In this document: in pieces, positions 7,950 to 15,658 of the stretch
Layout: each line of letters begins with the position of its first letter
Numbering within the stretch: position 1 is the first letter of the stretch
From: JAXMHB01 sp046346965
GTDB lineage: Bacteria > Pseudomonadota > Gammaproteobacteria > Xanthomonadales > SZUA-5
Length of the DNA: 64,000 bases
Direction of reading: 5' to 3'
Assembly: GCA_046346965.1 (NCBI GenBank)
Contig: JAXMHB010000001.1
Coordinates: 384,889-448,888, forward strand
The notes under the pieces: generated by a model
Told to the model about the DNA's origin: nothing
Seen by the model: only the letters and a program-made list of their open reading frames with translations
The model's database searches: none
Translations under genes and position numbers: made by a program

Positions 7950-9109
7950 TGAGCCTCGCGCACCGCGCCTATGACGCCTGGTTTCGCAAGATCCATGGCT
8001 CGCGACTGATCTACAACACCTGCTGGGAAGACCCGCGCGCTGATCGCGAGCTGCTGGCGATGGCACCTGGCGCGCGGCTGGTGATGATCACCAGCGCCGG
8101 CTGCAACGCGCTCGATTACCTGCTGGACGATCCGCAGCGGATCGACTGCGTGGACATGAATCCGCGCCAGAACGCCCTGCTGGAACTGAAGCTGGCGCTG
8201 TTGGCCTACGGCGATCACGCGCTGCTGTTCCAGTTGTTCGGGCACGGTCAGCATCCGCAGTTTGCCGAGGCCTACGCGCATCTGCGGCCCTGGCTGTCGG
8301 CGTCGGCGCGGCAGATCTGGGATCGCGATCGCCATGCCTTCAGTCCGCGCGGGCGCGGCTCCTTCTACTTTCGCGGCGCCGCGGGCGATGTCGCCTACGG
8401 CATGCGTATCTGGCTGAAACAGTTGCAGCCGGCGCTGTGGCGCGAGTTGCAGCAGCTCTTGGAGGCGCAGACGCTGGACGAGCAGCGCGAGCGCTATGCG
8501 CGCATTGAGCCCAGACTGTGGCGCCCGTGGCTGCGTTGGATCGCGCGGCAACCGGCGCTGCTGGCGCTCCTCGGCGTGCCGCGGGCGCAGCGCAATCTGA
8601 TCGAGCGCCAGTACCCGGGCGGCGTCAATGCTTACATCGAGGACAAGCTGCGCTACCTGCTGACCGAGCTGCCGATTCGCGACAACTACTTCTGGCGCGT
8701 CTACCTGCACGGCAGCTACAGCATCGATTGCTGCCCCAACTATCTGCGCCCGGAGCACTTTGCCGTACTGCGCGAGCGCGCCGCACGCGTGCATCTGCAT
8801 ACCTGCACCTTGAGCGAGTTCCTGGCGCAGCAGCCGCAGCGCTACGACCGCTTTGTCCTGCTGGACCATCAGGACTGGATGGCAGCCCACGCGCCGGAGC
8901 TGTTGGAGCAGGAGTGGGATCAGGTGGTCGCCAGCAGTGCGCCGGGGGCGCGCGTGCTGATGCGCTCGGCGGGTCTGAGCATCGATTTCCTGCCCGAGCG
9001 TGCGCGGGCGCGGCTGCAGGCGAGGAGCCTGGATTGCGCGCGCTGGCATCAGCTCGATCGCGTCGGCACTTACGGCAGCGTACTGTGCGCCGAGGTACAG
9101 CCCGCATGA
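7949..9109 (+). CDS. btaA: BtaA-like AdoMet:diacylglycerol 3-amino-3-carboxypropyltransferase (DUF3419)
   Basis: BtaA moves the aminocarboxypropyl group of S-adenosylmethionine onto diacylglycerol, the first step to the betaine lipid DGTS. The 386-residue protein begins with the family signature IYNTCWEDPRADRELL. It then has an AdoMet-binding fold (MITSAGCNALDYLL, VDMNPRQNALLELK) and ends with a second conserved block, HTCTLSEFLA and LLDHQDWMA. The start ATG 7949 directly abuts a perfect hairpin. The stop overlaps the next gene's ATG (ATGA), and that gene is a methyltransferase fitting BtaB, which strongly supports the pathway. Betaine lipids typically replace phospholipids under phosphate limitation; no Pho box was recognised by eye. 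Confidence 0.88.
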   Translation: MSLAHRAYDAWFRKIHGSRLIYNTCWEDPRADRELLAMAPGARLVMITSAGCNALDYLLDDPQRIDCVDMNPRQNALLELKLALLAYGDHALLFQLFGHGQHPQFAEAYAHLRPWLSASARQIWDRDRHAFSPRGRGSFYFRGAAGDVAYGMRIWLKQLQPALWRELQQLLEAQTLDEQRERYARIEPRLWRPWLRWIARQPALLALLGVPRAQRNLIERQYPGGVNAYIEDKLRYLLTELPIRDNYFWRVYLHGSYSIDCCPNYLRPEHFAVLRERAARVHLHTCTLSEFLAQQPQRYDRFVLLDHQDWMAAHAPELLEQEWDQVVASSAPGARVLMRSAGLSIDFLPERARARLQARSLDCARWHQLDRVGTYGSVLCAEVQPA

Positions 9110-9738
9110 ACGAGAATCTGGCGCTGGCCGAAGGCGCCCTGCAGGGCTACTACCGCTGGCATGCGCGCATTTACGACTGGACGCGCTGGAGCTTTCTGTA
9201 CGGCCGCGATCGCGTGCTTCAAGCCGCCGCGGCCGCGCTGCCGCGGGCGCCCGCGCGGGTGCTCGAAATCGGCTGCGGCACCGGTCGCAATCTGCGGCGC
9301 CTGGCGCGTCGCTTTCCGGCGGCCGAGCTGACCGGGGTCGACCTGTCGCCGGAGATGCTCAAGCAGGCGCGCGGCCGCGACTATGGGCGTCCGGTCCGTC
9401 TGGTTCAGGCCGCTTATCCGGATGCCGCCGTCGCCGGGCAGTACGATCTGATCCTGCTGTCCTACACGCTGACCATGGTGGCGCCAATGGCGGGTGAGTT
9501 GCTCGACGCCGTGGCGCGGCAACTGGCGCCCGCTGGCTGCGTGGCGGTGGTCGACTTCCGCGACAGCCGCTGGGGCTGGTTCCGGCGCTGGATGCGCTAC
9601 AACCACGTCGATCTGAACGATCGCATCCTGCCGCTGCTGCGCGCGCGCTTTCCGGTGGCGGCCGAAAGCACCCGGCTGGCGCCCGCCTGGCGCTGGTTCT
9701 GGTTTACGGGGCGATGCGCGGCTTCTGCATCAGAATGA
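9106..9738 (+). CDS. btaB: BtaB-like S-adenosylmethionine methyltransferase
   Basis: BtaB N-methylates diacylglyceryl-homoserine three times to give the betaine lipid DGTS. The 210-residue protein has a class I methyltransferase core: motif I VLEIGCGTGRNL, acidic loop LTGVDLSPEML, and motif IV-like YDLILLSYTLTM. The N-terminus YYRWHARIYDWTRW resembles BtaB and PmtA-type lipid methyltransferases. The ATG overlaps the btaA stop by four bases, indicating coupled expression. The 3' end overlaps the convergent protease gene by 35 bp. The specific name rests on this pairing; alone it could be another lipid or quinone methyltransferase. Confidence 0.82.
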   Translation: MNENLALAEGALQGYYRWHARIYDWTRWSFLYGRDRVLQAAAAALPRAPARVLEIGCGTGRNLRRLARRFPAAELTGVDLSPEMLKQARGRDYGRPVRLVQAAYPDAAVAGQYDLILLSYTLTMVAPMAGELLDAVARQLAPAGCVAVVDFRDSRWGWFRRWMRYNHVDLNDRILPLLRARFPVAAESTRLAPAWRWFWFTGRCAASASE

Positions 9739-10840
9739 CGTAGGCCATGAACGGCAGCCCGGCGCGCACTGCCTCGATCGGGATGCGCTCGCCGGGTTTG
9801 CGATTGGCCTCCAATGTGCGGAACTGGACCAGCGACCCGAGCTCACCGCCGTCGATGCCCATCAGGATATCGCCCACCCGCAAGCCGCCGGCTTCGGCGG
9901 GGGAACCGGCGGCGATCGACTGGATCTGCAGGCCGATGCGGCGTTCCCCGGTCACGCGGTTGCCGACCTCGACCTGACTGACATCGATGCCGATCCATCC
10001 GCGCGTCACATAACCCTGGCGGATGATGTCGTCCAGCACCGCCCGCGCCGTCTCTGCCGGAATCGCGAAGCTGATGCCCTCGCCGCCATTGTTGCGGGCG
10101 AAGGTGACCGTGTTGATGCCGACGAGTTCGCCGCTGGCGTTGACCAGCGCGCCGCCGGAGTTGCCCGAATTGATCGCGGCGTCGGTCTGGATCATGTTCT
10201 CGTAGTCGGCCAGCAGCAGGTTCAGGCGTTGCGCACCCAGCGCACTGACGATGCCCATGGTCACGCTCTGGCCGAGGCCAAAGGGATTGCCGATGGCCAG
10301 CACGACATCGCCTATCTGCAAACGGTTGTCGTCGGCAAAGCGGATCGCCGGCAGGTCCTCGACGTCGATCTTCAGCACGGCGAGATCGGTTTCGGGGTCG
10401 GTAGCCACCACGCGGGCGTCGGTAGTGCGGCCGTCCCACAGCAGTGCGCGGATGCGGTCCTTGTTCTCGATCACGTGGCGATTGGTCAGCAGATAGCCGT
10501 CGGCGCGGGCGATCACCGCCGATCCCAGGCTCTGGTCGACGCGCTGGCGCGGCGGACCCGAGGGCGTGAAGCTGGGGCCGAGAAAGCGTCGCGCCGCCGG
10601 GTTGCTGTCGAGCTGCGCCGACGGTTGCTCGGTGACGATGCGATCGGCGTAGATATTGACCACCGAGGGCCCGGAGGCACTGACCGCCGCCGCGTAGCCG
10701 CGAAAGGGCGCGCGCGGATCGGCGCCACGTGTCAGCAGCTCCGGGCGCAGCCAGACCACCACAAAGGCAAGTGCCAGCCCGGCCACGATCCAGCGACCGA
10801 AATAGCGCAGGTGATCGAGCCAGACGGGCTCAGGCTGCAT
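9704..10840 (-). CDS. Membrane-anchored HtrA/DegS-like serine protease
   Basis: The 378-residue protein is a trypsin-like periplasmic protease with one PDZ domain, like DegS/AlgW, which start the sigma-E envelope stress cascade by cutting an anti-sigma factor. One membrane helix lies near 14-35. The catalytic triad is visible as LTNRHVIE (His), DPETDLAVLKID (Asp) and INSGNSGGALVN (Ser). The PDZ domain covers about 275-370. The frame extends upstream to 10969, but ATG 10840 follows GGAGG at the right spacing. It is divergent from petA and overlaps btaB tail to tail. Substrate is inferred from architecture only. Confidence 0.9.
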   Translation of the reverse strand: MQPEPVWLDHLRYFGRWIVAGLALAFVVVWLRPELLTRGADPRAPFRGYAAAVSASGPSVVNIYADRIVTEQPSAQLDSNPAARRFLGPSFTPSGPPRQRVDQSLGSAVIARADGYLLTNRHVIENKDRIRALLWDGRTTDARVVATDPETDLAVLKIDVEDLPAIRFADDNRLQIGDVVLAIGNPFGLGQSVTMGIVSALGAQRLNLLLADYENMIQTDAAINSGNSGGALVNASGELVGINTVTFARNNGGEGISFAIPAETARAVLDDIIRQGYVTRGWIGIDVSQVEVGNRVTGERRIGLQIQSIAAGSPAEAGGLRVGDILMGIDGGELGSLVQFRTLEANRKPGERIPIEAVRAGLPFMAYVILMQKPRIAP

Positions 10841-11129
10841 GCGCGCCTCCGCCATCGGCGCAGGCGGTGTGCCTGGACGCGCGCAACCGGACAGCGGCTG
10901 GTGCAATAGTTGACATCGATTCCATCGGTCGGCAGTAGAAGCGGGACCTGTCACGCAGCGTGGCAGCACTGCGCCGGCATGCTAGCGGCTCGCTGCGCGG
11001 ACTGCGTTAGGCCGAGCCTGTGTGGCGCGCTTTGATTGTGTGGGCCGGAAGCCATCCTGTAAACTTCGCGAGTTTCGTCGCCAGCAAGTACCGGCAGACG
11101 AGCCGATTTCGTTCCGCATGGAGTCAAGC
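10841..11129. other. Intergenic region between the divergent protease and petA
   Basis: No coding sequence is supported here. A possible promoter toward petA can be read around TTGTGT (11036) and TAAACT (11060-11065) with an 18-base spacer, but the match is weak. Nothing else was recognised. Confidence 0.4.
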
Positions 11130-11726
11130 ATGGCAGCAGAGTCCGTGAATCACGGCCGGCGCCGCTTTCTGACGGCGTCGACCGTCGTGGTGGGCGGGGT
11201 GGGTGGCATCTTTGCCGCGATCCCCTTCTACAGCGCTTGGAAACCGAGTGCCCGCGCCGTTGCGGCGGGTGCGCCGGTGTCCGTCGACATCAGCAAGCTG
11301 GCAATGGGTGAGCAGATGGTGGTCGCGTGGCGCAGCCGCCCGATCTTCATCGTACGTCGCAGCAGCGAGATGCTCGCGGTGCTGCCGGGGGAGAAGGATC
11401 GACTGAAAGATCCCGATTCCACCGTCCTCGATCAGCAACCGGATTTCGCCAAGAACGAGTACCGCTCGCTCAAGCCGGAGTTGCTGGTGCTGGTGGGTTC
11501 CTGCACCCATCTCGGGTGCTCGCCCAAGTTGCACCCGGAAGTGCAGCCCGAACCCTGGGATGCGCAGTGGAAGGGCGGCTACTACTGCCCCTGCCACAAC
11601 TCGCGTTTTGACCTCGCCGGCCGCGTCTACGAGGGATCGCCGGCCCCGACCAATCTGGTCGTGCCGCCGTATCGCTTCGAGAGCGACACGCGGGTGGTGA
11701 TTGGCGAAGCCGAAGGGGGTGCATGA
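11130..11726 (+). CDS. petA: Ubiquinol-cytochrome c reductase iron-sulfur subunit (Rieske)
   Basis: PetA is the Rieske [2Fe-2S] subunit of the cytochrome bc1 complex, taking electrons from ubiquinol. The 198-residue protein has a Tat-like start with two arginines (NHGRRRFLTA) followed by a hydrophobic anchor. The cluster ligands are in CTHLGC and CPCHNSRFD. Two nearby ATGs exist. The one at 11130 has GGAG six bases upstream and gives the usual length. It is the first gene of petABC, overlapping petB by four bases. Confidence 0.97.
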   Translation: MAAESVNHGRRRFLTASTVVVGGVGGIFAAIPFYSAWKPSARAVAAGAPVSVDISKLAMGEQMVVAWRSRPIFIVRRSSEMLAVLPGEKDRLKDPDSTVLDQQPDFAKNEYRSLKPELLVLVGSCTHLGCSPKLHPEVQPEPWDAQWKGGYYCPCHNSRFDLAGRVYEGSPAPTNLVVPPYRFESDTRVVIGEAEGGA

Positions 11727-12967
11727 TGGCTGGCGAGCGCACGACGACGATGACGGGCTTGCTTGGCTGGCTGGACCAGCGCCTGCCGGTGATCGATTTC
11801 TGGAACAAGCACGCGGGGCAGTACTACGCTCCGAAGAACTTCAACTTCTGGTACTACTTCGGCGTGCTGTCCGGGGTAGTGCTGGTCAACCAGTTGGTGA
11901 CCGGCATCTTCCTGACCATGCACTACAAGCCGAGCGCGGCCGAGGCTTTCTCCTCGGTCGAGTACATCATGCGCGACGTCGAGTGGGGCTGGTTGATTCG
12001 CTACATGCATTCAACCGGTGCGTCCTTCTTCTTCATCGTCGTCTACCTGCACATGTTCCGTGCGCTGCTGTACGGGTCGTACCAGAAGCCGCGTGAACTG
12101 GTCTGGGTGCTGGGCATGCTGATCTTCCTGGCGCTGATGGCCGAGGCCTTCATGGGCTACGTGCTGCCCTGGGGCCAGATGTCCTTCTGGGGCGCGCAGG
12201 TGATCGTCTCGCTGTTTGGCGCGATTCCCTTCATCGGTCCGGATCTGGTGCAGTGGATCCAGGGCGACTTCCTGCCCTCGGATGCCACCATCAACCGCTT
12301 TTTCGCGCTGCACGTGGTGGCGCTGCCGATCGCGCTCTTGCTGCTGGTCGTGCTGCACCTGGGTGCGCTGCATGAAGTGGGCTCGAACAACCCGGACGGC
12401 GTGGACATCAAGAAGAAGAAAGACGCCAGCGGCAAGCCGCTCGACGGCATTCCCTTCCACCCGTACTACACGGTGAAAGACACCTTCGGCACCGGCGTGT
12501 TCCTGATCCTGTTTGCCTTCGTCATCTTCTTCGAACCGACCTTCGGCAATCTGTTCCTGGAGTACGACAACTTTGCGCCGGCCGACCCGATGGTGACGCC
12601 GCTGCACATCAAGCCGGTGTGGTACTTCACGCCCTACTACGCGATGCTGCGCGCCATTCCGGACAAGCTCGCGGGCGTGATGGTCATGGGCGCCGCGGTC
12701 ACCATCCTGTTCCTGTTGCCGTGGCTGGATCGCAGCCCGGTGCGTTCGATCCGCTACCGCGGCCCGCTGACCAAGCTGGCGCTGGCCATTTTCGTGGTGG
12801 CCTTCGTGACGCTGGGCTGGTTGGGTCTGCAGGCGGGTAGCGAGACGCAGAAGCTCGTCGCGCAGATCTGCACGGCCATCTACTTCCTGTTCTTCATTCT
12901 CATGCCGGTGTACACCAAGATGGACGCGGTGAAGCCGGTGCCTGACCGGGTGACCATGCATGATTAA
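11723..12967 (+). CDS. petB: Cytochrome b of the bc1 complex
   Basis: The 414-residue integral membrane protein carries both b hemes and the two quinone sites of complex III. The four heme-ligating histidines can be placed in helices B and D (MHSTGASFFFIV, VVYLHMFR, ALHVVALP, VVLHLGALHEVG). The Qo-site motif usually written PEWY reads PVWY (IKPVWYFTPYYAM). I recall this form from beta/gamma proteobacteria, so it is probably lineage-typical. About eight transmembrane helices are present. It overlaps petA by four and petC by eight bases. Confidence 0.97.
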   Translation: MMAGERTTTMTGLLGWLDQRLPVIDFWNKHAGQYYAPKNFNFWYYFGVLSGVVLVNQLVTGIFLTMHYKPSAAEAFSSVEYIMRDVEWGWLIRYMHSTGASFFFIVVYLHMFRALLYGSYQKPRELVWVLGMLIFLALMAEAFMGYVLPWGQMSFWGAQVIVSLFGAIPFIGPDLVQWIQGDFLPSDATINRFFALHVVALPIALLLLVVLHLGALHEVGSNNPDGVDIKKKKDASGKPLDGIPFHPYYTVKDTFGTGVFLILFAFVIFFEPTFGNLFLEYDNFAPADPMVTPLHIKPVWYFTPYYAMLRAIPDKLAGVMVMGAAVTILFLLPWLDRSPVRSIRYRGPLTKLALAIFVVAFVTLGWLGLQAGSETQKLVAQICTAIYFLFFILMPVYTKMDAVKPVPDRVTMHD

Positions 12968-13721
12968 GCGCCTGCTTCCCCTGTTGTTCGTGTTCGCCTC
13001 CGGCGTGGCCGCAGCGGCCGAAGAGGGCCCGCCGCTGATGCAGTCGGGTGCCAACATCACTGATCAGGCCTCGCTGCAGCGTGGCGCGCAGCTGTACTTC
13101 AACTACTGCGCCAGCTGCCATTCGCTGCAGTACATGCGCTACTCGCGTCTGGCGAAGGATCTGGGCCTCAGCGAAGAGCAGGTCATGAAGAACCTGAACT
13201 TCACCGGTGCCAAGTTCGGCGACACGATCCACGTATCGATGCCGGCAGGTCTGGGTGATCAGGCCGTCGGCAGCGAGGACTGGTTCGGCAAGTCGCCGCC
13301 AGACCTCTCGCTGGTGGCGCGCGTCCGCGGTACCGACTGGATCTACAGCTACATGCTGTCCTTCTATCCGGACCCGACTCGCCCGAGCGGCTGGAACAAC
13401 ACCATCTTCCCGAATGCCAGCATGCCGCACGTGCTGTGGGAGCGTCAGGGCATCCAGACCTTGCGCGTGGCGAGCGCTGACGAAGCGGCAGGCGAGGGTG
13501 GCCATGCCGAAGGTCCGACTTTCGATCTGGTCAAGCCGGGCAGCCGCAGCGCCGAGGAATACCGTGGCGATGTCCGCGACCTCAGCGCCTTCCTGCAGTA
13601 CGTCGGCGAGCCGGCGGCGCTGCAGCGCGAGAAGTACGGCATCTGGGTGCTGTTGTATCTGCTGCTGTTTACCGGCGTCGCCTACCTGCTCAAGCACGAA
13701 TACTGGAAAGACGTGCACTGA
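12960..13721 (+). CDS. petC: Cytochrome c1 of the bc1 complex
   Basis: Cytochrome c1 passes electrons from the Rieske protein to soluble cytochrome c. The 253-residue protein has a signal peptide ending near AAAAEEG and the heme c motif CASCH near residue 50. The axial Met is probably in the PNASMPHVLW region, and a C-terminal anchor lies near 225-245 (LLYLLLFTGVAYLL). It closes the petABC operon and is followed by a clear hairpin terminator. Confidence 0.97.
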   Translation: MIKRLLPLLFVFASGVAAAAEEGPPLMQSGANITDQASLQRGAQLYFNYCASCHSLQYMRYSRLAKDLGLSEEQVMKNLNFTGAKFGDTIHVSMPAGLGDQAVGSEDWFGKSPPDLSLVARVRGTDWIYSYMLSFYPDPTRPSGWNNTIFPNASMPHVLWERQGIQTLRVASADEAAGEGGHAEGPTFDLVKPGSRSAEEYRGDVRDLSAFLQYVGEPAALQREKYGIWVLLYLLLFTGVAYLLKHEYWKDVH

Positions 13722-13747
13722 TCGAGTCGGTTACACCCGAGTTCACA

Positions 13748-13780
13748 CAAGCCCCGGCCAGCCCGGGGCTTGTTGTTTAT
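13748..13780 (+). terminator. Intrinsic terminator after petC
   Basis: CAAGCCCCGG (13748-13757) pairs with CCGGGGCTTG (13763-13772) around a five-base loop and is followed by the T-rich TTGTTTAT. It lies 26 bases after the petC stop. Confidence 0.85.
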
Positions 13781-14020
13781 GCGGACCAAGGGCGTGACGG
13801 GTGACAGCGCGGCGCAAGTGCGATGGCAGCAGCGATCCGTCGCGCGACAGCGCAAGCCATGTGCCCAAGTGCCTGTCCCCCCGCCCCCTGACCCTTGCCC
13901 CGCTTTTTCTAGTCCTTGGCTCCGGTAGATTCGACAGCGCGGCTCCGCTAGTCTGGTTGCTACCGCAAGTGCCGGGATCTACACACGATGTCGCCGCCGG
14001 GACCGCGATCACGTAGTGCC

Positions 14021-14614
14021 ATGACCTTGTTTTCGCACATCGACTGTCCGCGCTCGCATGCCACGCGGATCGTGCTCGCGGTGAAGGGTTTGCCGCACGA
14101 GTTGGTCTATGTGGACCCGAGCAAACCACCGGCCGATCTGGTGGCAGCGGTACCTAGTCTGGAGTTGCCGACGCTGATGGAGCGTGAGGTCGTGCTCTAT
14201 GAGCCACGCATCATCGCCGAGTACCTGGACGAGCGCTTTCCGCATCCGCCGCTGCTGCCCAGCGATCCGTTGGGTCGTGCCCGTGCGCGGTTGACCAGCC
14301 ATCGCGTCGACGTCGAATGGGGAACGCCGTTGGCGCAGTTGCGTCGCAACGCCGATGACGAACTCCGCGAACGCCTGCGCGCCGACCTGGCTGAATCGGA
14401 CCCGCTGTTCAAGGCGGCGAAGTTCTTCATGAGCGTCGAATTCGGTCTGGCGGACTGTATGCTGCTGCCGGTACTGTGGCGTCTGCCCAGCGTCGGGATC
14501 GCATTGCGCGAGCTGGGCCCGGGGATCGACGCCTATGCACAGCGTCTGTTCCAGACGCCGCTGTTTCAGCGGACCTTGTCCGACAGCGAGCGAGCACTGG
14601 GCAGTCAGCGCTAA
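14021..14614 (+). CDS. sspA: Stringent starvation protein A (glutathione S-transferase fold)
   Basis: SspA is a GST-fold protein that binds RNA polymerase and affects stationary-phase and stress transcription. The 197-residue protein has the thioredoxin-like N-terminal half (TLFSHIDCPRSHATRIVL, then ELPTLMEREVVLYE) and the all-helical C-terminal half. ATG 14021 matches the family start; upstream in-frame ATG 13988 adds an unlikely extension. Its position between petABC and sspB is the classic gammaproteobacterial order. Confidence 0.9.
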   Translation: MTLFSHIDCPRSHATRIVLAVKGLPHELVYVDPSKPPADLVAAVPSLELPTLMEREVVLYEPRIIAEYLDERFPHPPLLPSDPLGRARARLTSHRVDVEWGTPLAQLRRNADDELRERLRADLAESDPLFKAAKFFMSVEFGLADCMLLPVLWRLPSVGIALRELGPGIDAYAQRLFQTPLFQRTLSDSERALGSQR

Positions 14615-14681
14615 GCGCCTGCCGCCTCACCGCGATCGCTCCATTCATATCAGTACGCCCGAAACGGGCGCAGGAATCGCC

Positions 14682-15140
14682 ATGGAAATGACCAGCACGC
14701 GGCCCTACCTGATCCGCGCCATTTACGAGTGGATCGTGGACAACCGCTGCACGCCCTACCTGTTGGCGGACGCCACCCAGCGCGGCATCCGCGTGCCGGC
14801 GCAGGCAATCAAAGACGGTCAGGTGGTGCTGAATCTGGCGCCGATGGCGGTCGATCGCCTGGAGTTGGGCGCCACCGAGGTCCGCTTCAATGCGCGCTTT
14901 TCGGGCGTCAGTCAGTCGGTCAGCGTGCCGGTGACGGCGGTGCTGGCGGTGTACGCCAAGGAGAATGGACAGGGCATGATGTTCCCGCCGGAAAGCGAGG
15001 AAGCGCCGGAGGAGGTGGCCGAATCGGCGGACAGCAGCCCGGTCGCACCGATGGCAGCCGTACCGGCACCGGAGTCGGCGCCCATCGATGGCGGTGACAA
15101 GCCAGACCGACCGCGGCCCTCGCTGCGCATCGTCAAGTAG
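14682..15140 (+). CDS. sspB: ClpXP adaptor SspB
   Basis: SspB delivers ssrA-tagged proteins to the ClpXP protease. The 152-residue protein has the peptide-binding fold at about 1-110, including RPYLIRAIYEWIVDN, the conserved VVLNLAPMAV strand and FNARFSG. A flexible acidic, Ala/Pro-rich linker leads to a C-terminal PSLRIVK, which matches the ClpX-binding tail. The start is ATG 14682 with CAGGAA upstream, after a small CGCCCG/CGGGCG hairpin at 14656-14670. The 3' end overlaps the convergent DUF3301 gene by eight bases. Confidence 0.94.
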   Translation: MEMTSTRPYLIRAIYEWIVDNRCTPYLLADATQRGIRVPAQAIKDGQVVLNLAPMAVDRLELGATEVRFNARFSGVSQSVSVPVTAVLAVYAKENGQGMMFPPESEEAPEEVAESADSSPVAPMAAVPAPESAPIDGGDKPDRPRPSLRIVK

Positions 15141-15480
15141 AGGCGTCAGGCGGAATCCACAGTTCCGCGGTCCCCGAGGCCGTCGGCATCTCGATCCAAG
15201 CCAGCTGGCCGGCGAGGAGACGCAGACGGCCGTGTCGGCGCTCGGTGCCTTGGGCGCTGACGTCGAACTGGTAGTCCAATTGCCAGCGCAGTTGCCCGCG
15301 ATCACGCACCAGTCGCGCCGATTGCAGCGACACCTGGTTGTCGAGCCACTGCAGGCCGGCGTCCTTGCACGCCTGCTGTGCCAGTGCCAGGGCCATCTCG
15401 TGCGCTTGACGCAGCCATTGCCAAACCATTACCGCGGTGGCGAGCAGGAGCAGGCCCAACAGTTCAGGCAGTACATTCAC
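15133..15480 (-). CDS. DUF3301 family membrane protein
   Basis: This 115-residue protein has one N-terminal membrane helix (about 5-22) and a soluble beta-rich part. The family pattern includes EMALALAQQACKDAGLQWLD and QWLDNQVSLQSARLVRD, ending with WIEMP. Its function is unknown. DUF3301 genes commonly sit in gammaproteobacterial housekeeping neighbourhoods. It converges with sspB. Confidence 0.8.
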   Translation of the reverse strand: MNVLPELLGLLLLATAVMVWQWLRQAHEMALALAQQACKDAGLQWLDNQVSLQSARLVRDRGQLRWQLDYQFDVSAQGTERRHGRLRLLAGQLAWIEMPTASGTAELWIPPDAST

Positions 15481-15658
15481 GGCGGGGTCCTGTGCGGCGC
15501 GGAGTGAATCCTCTCAGGTGCGGCGGCTGGCACCGCAGTTCAAGAGCATGCGGACGATGAGCGCATGCGCGCGTCGGCGCAATGCCTGCGGGTGGCGATT
15601 CTGCCGGGCACTCCGGCTACAATGCCGAGTTCTTGAGTGACGGAAGCGTGACCGACGC

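Noticed and set aside
12640..12700. PVWY instead of PEWY in cytochrome b
   Set aside because: Looks striking, but I recall this variant as common in beta/gammaproteobacterial bc1 complexes, so it is not treated as unusual.
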